DNA of 64,000 nucleotides. Origin: Firmicutes bacterium CAG:345 (GTDB lineage Bacteria; Bacillota_I; Bacilli_A; RFN20; CAG-288). The notes below the pieces were generated by a model that was not told the DNA's origin, made no database searches, and saw only the letters and a program-made list of their open reading frames with translations. The first letter of the stretch is position 1. Every line of letters starts with the position of its first letter. The position numbers and the translations under genes are program-made. Positions 6,111 to 15,110 of the stretch are shown piece by piece. The stretch spans positions 1 to 64,000 of the forward strand of contig FR893384.1 of NCBI GenBank assembly GCA_000433315.1. Reading direction: 5' to 3'.

Positions 6111-8679
6111 AAAGTCTGAAACCATTCTTGAAAGAATTGACAAATTACCGATGCCAGATGTCTTGATAGACTCTTTTAATAGATATGCAAAAGAAGTCAT
6201 TCTCGACCGTGCTATTCCTGATGCTAGAGATGGTTTAAAACCTGTTCAGCGCCGTATTGTTTTTTCGATGTGGAGAGATGGAAATACTCACAATAAACCT
6301 ACTGTAAAATGTGCAAGAAGCGTTGGTAATGTTTTAGGACATTTCCATCCTCACGGTGATTCTTCAGTTTATGATGCTATGGTTCGTTTATCTCAAGATT
6401 GGAAGATGAATGTTCCACTTCTTGAATTCCAAGGTAATAATGGTTCAATCGATAACGATCCTGCAGCTGCTTATCGTTATACTGAATCTCGCCTTTCTGC
6501 CATGGCAGATTTCATGGTTCAAGATATTGAAAAAAATACAGTAGACATGATGCTTAACTTTGATGATACTGTCAAAGAACCTATTGTATTGCCATCGAGA
6601 TTCCCTAATCTTTTGGTCAATGGTAGCCAAGGTATTGCTGTTGGTGCTGTAACCAATATTCCAACACATAATCTTGGTGAAGTTATCGATGCAACGGTTT
6701 ATAGACTTGAACACAAAAGAGCTACAGTCTCTGATATGCGTCAATTTATTTTAGGTCCTGACTTTCCAACAGGTGGAATAATTGATGACGTTGATGCTTT
6801 GAATAATCTTTATGAAACAGGACAGGGATCTTTTTATATCCATTGTACAGTAGATAGCACTTCAGAAAAGGGAAAAATTATTCTCACTGATATACCATAT
6901 GGTGAAATAAAAAGTACTTTAGTTGCTGATCTTGATAAAAGAAGAATTGAGAGTCATCTTGATTCAGTAGTAGAAGTTCGCGATGAATCAACAGAAGATA
7001 TTAGAATTGTTATCGAACTTAAAAAAGATGCCAATCCTGAACCTGTAATCAATTTCTATCGCAATAAAGGAGCACTCCGTTCTACTTTTGCTGCAAATAT
7101 GTTAGCAATTGATAAAGGACATCCGAAAACTATGAATCTTTTGGAAATGATTGATGCTTATATCGATCACCAAAAAGAAGTAATTCTCCGTCGTTCTAAA
7201 TTTGATTTTGATAAAAAAAGTTGGAGACTATCGATAGTTAGAGGTCTCATTAAAGCTGTTTCAGTTCTCGATGAAGTAATTCATATCATCCGTCATAGTT
7301 CAGGAAAAGAAGACTCTAAAAATAAATTGATAGAAAGATTCCAATTTACTCTCGAACAAGCTGAAGCTATTGTTACTTTGCAACTTTATCGTTTATCAAA
7401 TACTGATGTCACAATTCTTCAAGAAGAAGAGAAAACATTGATTAAAGAACTCGATGATTTAAAACAAACAATTGAAAATGAAGATAAATTAGTTAGACTT
7501 ATAGTTGCGGATTTAAAAGCTATAAAAAAACAATATGCCACACCGCGAAAGACTAAAATTTTAGAAGAAAAAATAAAGACTGAGAATGTTGATCAACGTT
7601 CTCTTATTGCCAAAGAAGATGTTATGGTAGTATTGACTCGTGATGGCTATATTAAAAAGACAGCATTAAGATCTTATGAAGCTAGTATTCAATCTTCCAA
7701 AGGTTCAGATCCTTTCCCAAAACTTAAAGTTTCTGATAAGACAGTCTTTTGTCAAAAAACAACTACCCATGCCAATATTGTCTTCTTTACAAATAAAGGC
7801 TTATATTATTCCATTCCTTGTCATTTAATAAGTGATGCAAAATGGAAAGAAGAGGGAAAACATATCAATAATCTCGTCAATTTAGAACCAAAAGAAAAAA
7901 TTGTCTCTGCATTTGCAGTTGAAGATTATAAAAAAGGCTTATATTTTGCCTTAACAAGTAAACTTGGAAAAATAAAACGTACTGAGATAATAGACTTTGA
8001 ATGTCAAAAAATAACTACAAAAGGACTCCGGGCTATGCCACTTGTCGATGGTGATGAATTAGTATCTGCTATTTTAACTCATGGTAATTCCGATATTATG
8101 GTCATGACAGATCAAGGTCAAGTTTCACGATATAATGAGAATGAAGTTCCAATTGTCTCTACTAAAGCAAGTGGAGTAAAAGCTATTAATTTTGGCTCAA
8201 ATGAAAAATCATATATTACTGCTACTTTATCATATAAAAACGATGAACATTCATTAATTCTCATTCTCAATGATAAAAATGGAGCTCGTTTATTAAATAG
8301 TTCTGTTTTCCCATGTTTTGCTCGTTTAGGTCAAAAAACGGCAGCTTGCCGCATCTTTAAATCTTCTCCGATGACAATTATTTCTATGGATAAAATTTAT
8401 CGCAAAAAAGATGTGCCTTGCATTGTGCCGTTAGCTACTGAAAATGGCCTCTTGCCAGTTGATTTGAATTCGCTTGAAGTATCACAACTTGGTGCAGGAA
8501 TGAAAGCTAATCTACCTGAAACAAATTCAAAAATATTGGGACTTTGCGAAAATGGTGAAATTATCGATGAAAATACACCGGTTGAAAAAGCACCAGAAAT
8601 TATTTCTGAACCAGCAAAACCAAAAGAAAAATCTCCTACTCAAGTATCTTTGTTTGATATGTTCGATGAAGAAAATTAA
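6100..8679 (+). CDS. parC: DNA topoisomerase IV subunit A
   Basis: ParC is the DNA-cleaving subunit of topoisomerase IV. GTG at 6100 is chosen as start because GGAGGT (6089-6094) sits five bases upstream; the longer ORF opening at 6061 would overlap parE further. The 859-residue product has the winged-helix cleavage domain, with HPHGDSSVYDAM near residues 83-94 (Ser and Asp at the usual quinolone-determining positions) and catalytic Tyr127 in AYRYTE. A coiled coil and a C-terminal beta-pinwheel with a GKHINNLV repeat typical of ParC follow. The C-terminus has a Pro/Lys-rich tail. The 3' end overlaps convergent sigK by four bases. Confidence 0.95.
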   Translation: MKSKKSETILERIDKLPMPDVLIDSFNRYAKEVILDRAIPDARDGLKPVQRRIVFSMWRDGNTHNKPTVKCARSVGNVLGHFHPHGDSSVYDAMVRLSQDWKMNVPLLEFQGNNGSIDNDPAAAYRYTESRLSAMADFMVQDIEKNTVDMMLNFDDTVKEPIVLPSRFPNLLVNGSQGIAVGAVTNIPTHNLGEVIDATVYRLEHKRATVSDMRQFILGPDFPTGGIIDDVDALNNLYETGQGSFYIHCTVDSTSEKGKIILTDIPYGEIKSTLVADLDKRRIESHLDSVVEVRDESTEDIRIVIELKKDANPEPVINFYRNKGALRSTFAANMLAIDKGHPKTMNLLEMIDAYIDHQKEVILRRSKFDFDKKSWRLSIVRGLIKAVSVLDEVIHIIRHSSGKEDSKNKLIERFQFTLEQAEAIVTLQLYRLSNTDVTILQEEEKTLIKELDDLKQTIENEDKLVRLIVADLKAIKKQYATPRKTKILEEKIKTENVDQRSLIAKEDVMVVLTRDGYIKKTALRSYEASIQSSKGSDPFPKLKVSDKTVFCQKTTTHANIVFFTNKGLYYSIPCHLISDAKWKEEGKHINNLVNLEPKEKIVSAFAVEDYKKGLYFALTSKLGKIKRTEIIDFECQKITTKGLRAMPLVDGDELVSAILTHGNSDIMVMTDQGQVSRYNENEVPIVSTKASGVKAINFGSNEKSYITATLSYKNDEHSLILILNDKNGARLLNSSVFPCFARLGQKTAACRIFKSSPMTIISMDKIYRKKDVPCIVPLATENGLLPVDLNSLEVSQLGAGMKANLPETNSKILGLCENGEIIDENTPVEKAPEIISEPAKPKEKSPTQVSLFDMFDEEN

Positions 8680-9368
8680 ATTTCATTATTTTTCTTAAAT
8701 TCTTGTAAAAGTTTATATAAAGCTCGCTTTTCTATTCTTGATACATAAGAACGGGAAATGTCGAGCTTTTTAGCTATTTCAACCTGGGTGAGTTCAGGTG
8801 TATCAAATAATCCGAAACGATATGTTAGTATTTCTTTTTCTCGCGGCTCAAGTTTTTCAAAGTATTTCTCTAGTTTATTCAAACGATCTCTTTTCAATAA
8901 AATCTCATCAATACTTTTTTCGTCGCTTTCAATAATATCTAAAAGCAAGAGATCTTCTCCATCTTTGTCATAAGCAATAGTGTCTTCTAGACTTGCTTCT
9001 TTATCTCGATGTTTATTTTTTCTCAATGTCATTAAAATTTCATTTTCAATACATTTTGAAGCGTAGGTAGCAAGTTTAGTTTTTTTATCATTCTTAAATG
9101 AATCGATAGCCTTGATTAATCCGATTATACCAATGCTAATCAAATCATCATTAGATTCACTAGTATTATCATATTTTTTTACAATATGGGCAACAAGACG
9201 TAAATTATGTTCAATAAGTTTATTTCTAGCATTTTCTTTTTCTTCAGGAACTGAAAGCAAATCTAAGTAATAACTCTCTTCTTCTTTAGATAAAGGGGAG
9301 GGAAATATTCCATTATTGATAAAACCGATAAAAATTTTAATATTAAAAAAAAGCGACAAGAATTGCAT
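8676..9368 (-). CDS. sigK: Sporulation sigma factor SigK (pro-SigK)
   Basis: SigK directs late mother-cell transcription (coat and cortex genes). The 230-residue protein aligns along its length with B. subtilis SigK: IEHNLRLVAHIVKKYDNT (region 2.1), DLISIGIIGLIKAIDSF, KLATYASKCIENEILM (regions 2.3-2.4), and a C-terminal helix-turn-helix ending ISRSYVSRIEKRAL. The first 20 or so residues (QFLSLFFNIKIFIGFI) are hydrophobic and precede PSPLSKEEE, as in the pro-sequence removed by SpoIVFB after SpoIVB signalling. The gene is uninterrupted, with no sign of a skin element. GAGGTA precedes the ATG, but both are embedded in a large hairpin (see 9343-9405). It converges on parC with a four-base overlap. 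Confidence 0.93.
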   Translation of the reverse strand: MQFLSLFFNIKIFIGFINNGIFPSPLSKEEESYYLDLLSVPEEKENARNKLIEHNLRLVAHIVKKYDNTSESNDDLISIGIIGLIKAIDSFKNDKKTKLATYASKCIENEILMTLRKNKHRDKEASLEDTIAYDKDGEDLLLLDIIESDEKSIDEILLKRDRLNKLEKYFEKLEPREKEILTYRFGLFDTPELTQVEIAKKLDISRSYVSRIEKRALYKLLQEFKKNNEI

Positions 9369-9405
9369 ATATACCTCAATAAACTATATGCAAAATTTGC
9401 CGCTT
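9343..9405 (-). promoter_or_regulatory. Hairpin over the sigK SD and start, with U-tract
   Basis: Arms 9386-9405 and 9351-9370 are complementary at 16 of 20 positions plus one G-U pair (9 bp, three-base mismatch, 8 bp). The 15-base loop holds the sigK Shine-Dalgarno, and the 3' arm holds its ATG. On the minus strand it is directly followed by eight T that are the first codons of sigK. It can serve as the terminator of the upstream glycosyltransferase gene and, in any read-through RNA, block sigK translation. Confidence 0.65.
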
Positions 9406-9410
9406 TATTA

Positions 9411-10355
9411 TTAAAAGCCTATAATTTTTAAGAAATCTTTATCGAATTCATCAATTGATTTTATTTTTTTGATAGCCCTTATATCTTTGCTATATTTTTT
9501 TATTGTTTTTTTATAATTAGGTATATATTTTCTATTAGCAAAAATAGAGTAATGGATAATATATTTCCGTGTAAATGTTAATAATTTTGTAGGGAATTTA
9601 GTCATATTTTTTAATTCGACAACTCTGATAGCTTTTAAAAGGTTAACCATAATATCAGCTAAATGCAGTGGTTTATAGCCTTGATGTAACAAAGAGCCTT
9701 GTCTTTGAACATAGTAATAACATCTTTTTTTGCTACATCCTACTTCAAGATTGTTATAAAAGAAAGCAAAGGCATTAAACCACATATCTTCAACGATAAC
9801 TCTAGCATCGCAAAATCGCATATTATGTTCTAAGATAAAGGAACGTTTATATATTTTGTTCCAAGCAAACCCACGGATTTTAAGATCACCCATCAAGAAA
9901 TTCAGAGCAACTTTGTGATTAAAAAATCCATTTAGTGCTATATAGCTAGAAAAATCTTTTTTAAATTTACCATCTTCATATGCCATGATGAAATTGCACA
10001 CGCCTAGATTAAGTTTACCTTTTTTTACAGTATCGAATAAAACTTTCAAAAAATCATTGGAGACATAGTCATCACCATCGACAAAAGTTAAATAATCGCC
10101 GGAAGCATTTTCTATTCCTGTATTTCTAGAGAGAGAAACGTTTCCGTTATTGGCATTGATCTTTTTAAAAATATGGGGATATAACTCGACAAAACTATCG
10201 ATTATTTTTTCACAATTATCATTGCAATTATCATTGATGCATAAAACTTCATAAGCATATTCAAAATCTTGATCAGCTAAGGAACTAAGACATTTATTTA
10301 GATAATTTTCTACGCCATGAATTGGAACAACTACACTAATTTTTAATTCACTCAT
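9411..10355 (-). CDS. Family 2 glycosyltransferase
   Basis: The 314-residue protein starts SELKISVVVPIHGVENYLNKCL, the usual nucleotide-binding first strand of GT-A fold GT2 enzymes. It carries NDNCNDNC near residues 41-48 and LTFVDGDDYV near 89-98, which supplies the DxD metal motif, then EDMWFN near 189 as the catalytic-base region. It should transfer a sugar from a nucleotide donor to a cell-surface glycan; donor and acceptor cannot be told from sequence. It stands alone upstream of sigK and ends 42 bases before it. Its only visible terminator is the hairpin over the sigK start. Whether it acts in spore or vegetative envelope synthesis is not shown. Confidence 0.88.
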   Translation of the reverse strand: MSELKISVVVPIHGVENYLNKCLSSLADQDFEYAYEVLCINDNCNDNCEKIIDSFVELYPHIFKKINANNGNVSLSRNTGIENASGDYLTFVDGDDYVSNDFLKVLFDTVKKGKLNLGVCNFIMAYEDGKFKKDFSSYIALNGFFNHKVALNFLMGDLKIRGFAWNKIYKRSFILEHNMRFCDARVIVEDMWFNAFAFFYNNLEVGCSKKRCYYYVQRQGSLLHQGYKPLHLADIMVNLLKAIRVVELKNMTKFPTKLLTFTRKYIIHYSIFANRKYIPNYKKTIKKYSKDIRAIKKIKSIDEFDKDFLKIIGF

Positions 10356-10581
10356 AAAAATAGTATATCAAAAAAATAATAGATGTAAAACTAAAATAGT
10401 AGATGTAAAACTATATTAACAAATCCTTTTCATCATAATTTATTTTTTAAAAATATATAAATAGTTATAAAATTTTAAAATAAAGTTAAATTTTTAAAAA
10501 AACAAAAGTTTTTTAATCAATTTTTTATAAAAAAATTGAAATTTATTATTGATAACGCTAAAATAATTGCGAGGTTAGAAA
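10356..10581. other. AT-rich divergent intergenic region with short tandem repeat
   Basis: Between the divergent glycosyltransferase and yqeG genes. TAGATGTAAAACTA occurs at 10381-10394 and 10401-10414 (20-bp period). The rest is almost pure A/T. A -10-like TAAAAT near 10559 precedes yqeG. Confidence 0.5.
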
Positions 10582-11112
10582 ATGGTAAGATTACAAAAAG
10601 TTAATTTTCATATTGATAATATTTATAACTTAGATTTAGATTTTCTTCAATCTTTAGAAAGAAAATATATCTTGATTGACCTCGATAATACTTTAGATGC
10701 CTATAATGTTTTGGTCCCGGCGAAAAGAACTTATGAATTATTGCAAGAGATTTCTTCTCGTTTCATGATTCCAATCATTATGTCGAATAATAAAAAAAAG
10801 AGAGTAAAACCTTATTGCGATCACCTTCGTGCCAAATATTATATTTATTCTTCTAAAAAACCATCCAAGAAAAAGATAGTAAATTATCTTAAGTCTATAG
10901 GGGTAGAGAAGGGTGAAGAAGTTCTTGTTATCGGTGATCAATTATTAACTGATGCAAAACTAGCTCGCAATCTGGGTGCAATGATGATTTTGACCGAACC
11001 GCTCACAAAAAAGGAGCATTGGTCAGCGAAATTTACAAGACTTATCGATAGGCCACTTCGTCATCATTATGCTAAACTAAATATGCTTGGCCGTACGGCA
11101 AATAGAAAGTAG
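10582..11112 (+). CDS. yqeG: YqeG family HAD-type phosphatase
   Basis: The 176-residue protein has the HAD motif I LIDLDNTLDAYN (catalytic Asp near residue 33), motif II region IIMSNNKKKR near 70, and motif III/IV VIGDQLLTDA near 117, all as in B. subtilis YqeG. YqeG belongs to the HAD IIIA phosphatase group; its substrate is not firmly established. It is first in an operon with yqeH, nadD, rsfS and mtnN, the conserved Firmicutes order, here without aroE and yhbY. GAGGT precedes the ATG by about seven bases. Confidence 0.93.
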   Translation: MVRLQKVNFHIDNIYNLDLDFLQSLERKYILIDLDNTLDAYNVLVPAKRTYELLQEISSRFMIPIIMSNNKKKRVKPYCDHLRAKYYIYSSKKPSKKKIVNYLKSIGVEKGEEVLVIGDQLLTDAKLARNLGAMMILTEPLTKKEHWSAKFTRLIDRPLRHHYAKLNMLGRTANRK

Positions 11113-11121
11113 AGGTACAAT

Positions 11122-12264
11122 ATGAGCAGAACAAAAACAAGCGGATTAACCAAAGAAATCAAAATCAAAAGATGTTATGGCTGTGGAGCCATACTTCAAA
11201 GCGATCATAAAGGGCAATCTGGCTATATTTTAAAATCCAAACTTGATTCTAATGAAGATCAACTTTGCGAAAGATGTTTCAAGTTAAGACATTATAGCGA
11301 AGATGATGGAGTACCTCATTTCAATGAAGACTATGCTACAATTTTAAAAAAGGCTCAAGAAGATCAAGCTCTTATTGTTCTTGTTACAGATGCTTTTTCT
11401 TTTGAAGCTTCTCTTATTCCTGGAATAAAACAATATTTAGGGAAAAAACTTTTATTAGTCGTCAATAAGAGAGATGTACTTCCTAAAAGTTATGATGATG
11501 AAAAATTATTGAAATTAGTCAAAGAAAGATTAGATGAAGAAGACATTCATCCAGAAGAAGTACTCTTACTTTCGACATTGAATAATTATAAATTTGATAA
11601 ATTTAATGAAACTTTAAATAGATTGAGAGAGGGAAAAGATGTCTATTTTATCGGTGTAAGTCAAGTTGGTAAATCTTCGATTATCAATGCATTTTTAAAA
11701 AATTATCAAAATAAAACCGATAAATTTATTACAACTTCAATCTATCCTGGAACAACAATTGATGTTATTCAAATTCCAGTTGATAATGATTCATATTTTT
11801 ATGATACTCCGGGTATTTTTAATTCGCGGAGCATCATCAATAACGTTGAAAGAAATATTTTAAAATATATTATTCCAAAAACTGAAATTAAACCTATTAC
11901 ATATCAATCTAATGCAGAACAATCATATATAATTGGGTCAATAGCTCGAATTGATTTTATATCCGGCGATAAAACCAATTTAAAATTCTTTATTTCTGAA
12001 AGGTGTGAAATAACACGGACAAAATTAAAGAATGCAGAAAAGACTTTTGATTCTCGCTGCATAACTCAATCAGCTCAACCAGCTTCAAAATTGATCAAGG
12101 ATACCAAAGATTTATACCTTACAACTTTAATTGCTCCAAAACAGGGAAAGACAATGCTTTTAATCAATGGACTTTGCTGCGTTTTTTTTGAAGCTAATGG
12201 CCAAAAATTTGATGTTTATGCCCCAAAAAATGTTGAAGTTAAATTCTTAGAAGGAAAATTTTAA
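11122..12264 (+). CDS. yqeH: Ribosome biogenesis GTPase YqeH
   Basis: YqeH is a circularly permuted GTPase needed for 30S subunit assembly. The 380-residue protein opens with a zinc finger (CYGCGAIL near residue 14 and LCERCFKLRHY near 50). It then shows the permuted G motifs: NKRDVLP (G4) near 114, a G5-like LLLSTL, GVSQVGKSSII (G1, P-loop) near 177, and YDTPGI (G3) near 227, with a C-terminal RNA-binding region. RBS AGAGGT lies upstream. It is nine bases from yqeG and two bases from nadD, so it is co-transcribed. Confidence 0.95.
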   Translation: MSRTKTSGLTKEIKIKRCYGCGAILQSDHKGQSGYILKSKLDSNEDQLCERCFKLRHYSEDDGVPHFNEDYATILKKAQEDQALIVLVTDAFSFEASLIPGIKQYLGKKLLLVVNKRDVLPKSYDDEKLLKLVKERLDEEDIHPEEVLLLSTLNNYKFDKFNETLNRLREGKDVYFIGVSQVGKSSIINAFLKNYQNKTDKFITTSIYPGTTIDVIQIPVDNDSYFYDTPGIFNSRSIINNVERNILKYIIPKTEIKPITYQSNAEQSYIIGSIARIDFISGDKTNLKFFISERCEITRTKLKNAEKTFDSRCITQSAQPASKLIKDTKDLYLTTLIAPKQGKTMLLINGLCCVFFEANGQKFDVYAPKNVEVKFLEGKF

Positions 12265-12266
12265 TA

Positions 12267-13349
12267 ATGTCTTCAATCATTCTTTTTGGTGGAACATTTG
12301 ACCCTATTCATAATGGTCATTTGCATATAGCTTCGATGGTTAAAAGTCGACTAAATGCTGATAAGGTGATATTTGTTCCAGCAAAAAATCCTCGATGGAA
12401 GGATCCTTCTGCCACTTCTTCAAGGCTAGAAATGCTAGAATTAGCTATTAAAGATTATAAAGACTTTGAAATTTCAAAATTTGAAATCAATTCATCTGAA
12501 AAAGTCAATTATTCTATAGATTTAGCTAAATATTTCCGCAACATTTATCCCGTTGATAAAATTTATTTTCTCATCGGTTATGATCAATTAGAAAAACTTC
12601 ATCTTTGGTATAAGATTGATGAGTTGAAAGATTTAGTAAAAATTGTTGCTGTCAATAGGAATGGATATTCGAAAGCTGAAGAGAATATTAAAAAATATGA
12701 TGTCGAATTGCTCGATATCGAAGAAAAAGATATTTCATCTACTGACATAAGATCTCTTCAAAGTCTTGATACTCCTTTATGTGTAATAAAATACATTATT
12801 AATCATGATTTATATTTCACTGGCACAGTAAAAAATATGATGAATGAAAAACGTTATAAACATAGTTGTTCAACTGGTTTTTTAGCTTATGATATCGCCT
12901 TGAATAATGGTTTTAATCCCTGGATAGCCTTTAGAGCAGGGTATTTGCATGATATTGCTAAAGATCTTAATAAAGACTTAGAAAAAAATATGATGTTGCG
13001 ATTTTATAAAGAATATTGCGATTATCCAGAGGTCTGCTACCACCAGTTTTTAGGGGAATATTTGGTAAAAAACTTATTTTTGATCACTGATAATGATACA
13101 CTTGAAGCTATCAAATATCATACGACAGGAAAAAAAGAGATGACAACTCTTGGAAAGATTATCTATGCAGCGGATAAAATTGAACCTACTAGAGGTTATG
13201 ATTCTAGCGCGATGATAGATATGATGGAAAAAGATGTCGATGAAGGCTTTATTGAAGTTTTAAAAGAAAATAGGAAATATTACAATGAAAAAAATTTCTT
13301 TGTCAATACGCCTTTACAATTAGAATGTTTTAAATATTATCTTAAATAA
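12267..13349 (+). CDS. nadD-yqeK: Fused NadD (nicotinate-nucleotide adenylyltransferase) - YqeK (HD hydrolase)
   Basis: One 360-residue ORF joins two proteins that are separate neighbours in Bacillus. Residues about 1-190 are NadD: GGTFDPIHNGH (nucleotidyltransferase HxGH) near 7-17 and DISSTDIRS near 160, forming deamido-NAD from nicotinate mononucleotide and ATP. Residues about 190-360 are YqeK: RYKHSCSTGFLAYDIA near 194, LHDIAKD (HD metal motif) near 228, and later His residues. This is an HD-domain phosphohydrolase; B. subtilis YqeK has been reported to hydrolyse Ap4A. Similar fusions are, from memory, known in Mycoplasma. No stop or frameshift is present at the junction. Confidence 0.93.
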   Translation: MSSIILFGGTFDPIHNGHLHIASMVKSRLNADKVIFVPAKNPRWKDPSATSSRLEMLELAIKDYKDFEISKFEINSSEKVNYSIDLAKYFRNIYPVDKIYFLIGYDQLEKLHLWYKIDELKDLVKIVAVNRNGYSKAEENIKKYDVELLDIEEKDISSTDIRSLQSLDTPLCVIKYIINHDLYFTGTVKNMMNEKRYKHSCSTGFLAYDIALNNGFNPWIAFRAGYLHDIAKDLNKDLEKNMMLRFYKEYCDYPEVCYHQFLGEYLVKNLFLITDNDTLEAIKYHTTGKKEMTTLGKIIYAADKIEPTRGYDSSAMIDMMEKDVDEGFIEVLKENRKYYNEKNFFVNTPLQLECFKYYLK

Positions 13350-13360
13350 AGAGGGAAATA

Positions 13361-13765
13361 ATGGAAAAAATACTTGAATTAATCATAGATAAATTAGTTG
13401 GAATTCGCTGCAGTGGTGTAGAACTTGTCGATGTACAAAATAAAACACCTTTGACAGAATACTATATTGTTGCTACAGCAAGAACTGAGTCAACAATTAA
13501 TGGAACTTCTCAAGCGGTAAGTCAAGTTCTTAAAGAGAATAATTATCCAATTGACCATATTGAATATCGCCAAGGCTCCTTATGGTGCTTGATGGATTGC
13601 ACACATTTTATAGTTCATATTTTCGCTCCAGGAGAGAGAAATCGTATAAAATTTGAGGACACATATAAAAATTGTCCAGTCACAAAATTCGGCGAAGAAG
13701 ACAATGACGTTTTTGAAGATAAAAATATCTATTCATCACCAAAAGAAATTGAAACATGGAGGTAA
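13361..13765 (+). CDS. rsfS: Ribosome silencing factor RsfS
   Basis: RsfS (YqeL) binds ribosomal protein uL14 and prevents subunit joining under starvation. The 134-residue protein has the family core: VDVQNKTPLTEYYIVATARTES near residues 22-43 and IEYRQGSLWCLMDCTHFIVHIF near 67-88, followed by a short C-terminal tail. GAGGG precedes the ATG. It lies 11 bases after nadD-yqeK, and its stop overlaps the Shine-Dalgarno of mtnN. The order nadD-yqeK-rsfS is conserved in Firmicutes. Confidence 0.95.
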   Translation: MEKILELIIDKLVGIRCSGVELVDVQNKTPLTEYYIVATARTESTINGTSQAVSQVLKENNYPIDHIEYRQGSLWCLMDCTHFIVHIFAPGERNRIKFEDTYKNCPVTKFGEEDNDVFEDKNIYSSPKEIETWR

Positions 13766-13767
13766 AA

Positions 13768-14586
13768 ATGAAAGATAAAAATACTTTAGATCTAGGTACC
13801 ATTGACGAACTTGAAGATCGTCATGATATTCCACTTGCAAAAGTAAAAAAATTGATGGAAACTCGTCCGATCATCCGCGAAAAGGGAGAGGAATTCACTT
13901 TGTTATCAATCCCGATGGAAATTGAATTCAAAGCTTTACTAGACAATTTGGATGTTGAATTTCGTCGCCGTGTCATCGAAGGTATTCCAGGTATTACATT
14001 TCCAAGTAAATCAGGTAATGTCTTTGCTTTTATATCAAAAGTTGGCCGCACAAATACAGCTTTTGATTTAGGAATAATCTCCCGTCGACTCAACGTTAAA
14101 AGAATTATCAATCTTGGAACAGCTGGCTCTTTATCAGATAATGTTCATTCGTTTGATGTTGTCATCGCTAATAATGTTGCTTATTATGATGTCGACTTGA
14201 CAGCCTTTGATTATACATATGGACAAATGTCAGGATGCCCACCGTATTTTAGAGCTGATCCATCTTTTTTAAAGCCTTTGGATTCATTGAAATTAACTAT
14301 TCGCATTCATCGTGGTCTGATTTTAACTGCGGATTCATTTATGACTCAAAACAATGTAAACCAAGAAATATTATCAAACTTTGATAATCCATTATGCATC
14401 GATATGGAAGGTGCAGCTGTAGGACAAGTAGCATATAGATTAGGAGTACCATTTATTATCATACGTTCAATCTCTGATGTAGTTCATCAAGATGGAACAG
14501 TTCATGCACATGAAAATTTTGCTCTAATGTCAGCTAAAAATGGTGCTAAAATTGCCCTTCATCTTTTAAATAATCAGACAAATTAG
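13768..14586 (+). CDS. mtnN: 5'-methylthioadenosine/S-adenosylhomocysteine nucleosidase family protein
   Basis: MTAN cleaves adenine from methylthioadenosine and S-adenosylhomocysteine, recycling SAM by-products. The 272-residue protein has the phosphorylase/nucleosidase core: NLGTAGSL near residue 115, LTADSFMT near 190, and CIDMEGAAVGQVAYRLGVPF near 211 with the Glu that contacts ribose, then IRSISD with the catalytic Asp. About 45 extra N-terminal residues precede the usual start. The ATG at 13768 is preferred to 13756, because the latter lies just before the GGAGGT (13758-13763) that serves 13768. Last gene of the yqeG operon. Confidence 0.88.
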   Translation: MKDKNTLDLGTIDELEDRHDIPLAKVKKLMETRPIIREKGEEFTLLSIPMEIEFKALLDNLDVEFRRRVIEGIPGITFPSKSGNVFAFISKVGRTNTAFDLGIISRRLNVKRIINLGTAGSLSDNVHSFDVVIANNVAYYDVDLTAFDYTYGQMSGCPPYFRADPSFLKPLDSLKLTIRIHRGLILTADSFMTQNNVNQEILSNFDNPLCIDMEGAAVGQVAYRLGVPFIIIRSISDVVHQDGTVHAHENFALMSAKNGAKIALHLLNNQTN

Positions 14587-15040
14587 TATAAAGTACTAAT
14601 TTAGTAGATAATTAGTAGATAGTTAGCATATTTGTAAAAAATGAATATCTAACTATCTTTTATTTTAAGACAGTTTTAAGACGAATTTGCAGATTTTGAG
14701 TATTTAATCATTCGTATATAAAATCAAGCTAATAACTAGCTTATTTTGCGCTACACGAGGCACCTTGTTAGAAGCATTTATCTTTTAATATAAAATAAGC
14801 TTAAAAAGCACTGAATATAGTAAAAAAATAAGAAAATAGTAATTAATTACTTCAAAATGTCTAAATTATAATGAAAATAATATAAAATGCTTCATTTTAT
14901 CGATAAAAATCAACTTCGTATAATCTCTATTATGTAAACTAAATTATAAAATAACTAGTTATTGTTTATTTTTAAAAACATAATAAAAAATGTAGTATTT
15001 AAAAACTTAATGAATTTAGTCAAAAAATATCAACTGAATA

Positions 15041-15060
15041 AATACTAATTATATACTAAA
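15041..15060 (-). repeat. Copy of short AT repeat (inverted relative to 20264-20303)
   Basis: The reverse complement of 15041-15060 is identical to 20264-20283 near recN over 20 bases. Core TTAGTATATAATTAG. Confidence 0.5.
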
Positions 15061-15084
15061 TATATACTTTTAGTCCTTTTTCAC

Positions 15085-15110
15085 AAAAAAACCAGGATTT
15101 AACCTGGTTT
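15085..15110 (-). terminator. Terminator of deoB
   Basis: On the minus strand AAACCAGG, six-base loop, CCTGGTTT, then a run of T (15085-15096 / 15103-15110). Confidence 0.9.

Noticed and set aside
9411..10355. Possible skin-like element or recombinase beside sigK
   Set aside because: sigK is continuous and the neighbour is an ordinary GT2 enzyme; the XerD at 16401 is the housekeeping dimer-resolution recombinase by motif and position.
10381..10414. Two spaced copies of a 14-base repeat, considered as a CRISPR or operator array
   Set aside because: Only two copies, a six-base gap, no dyad and no cas genes nearby.
14760..14775. CACCTTGTTAGAAGC resembles the conserved 3' end of 16S rRNA (reverse complement TAACAAGGTG)
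   Set aside because: Only about nine bases agree and the flanks do not; no rRNA helix can be extended, so it is treated as chance.
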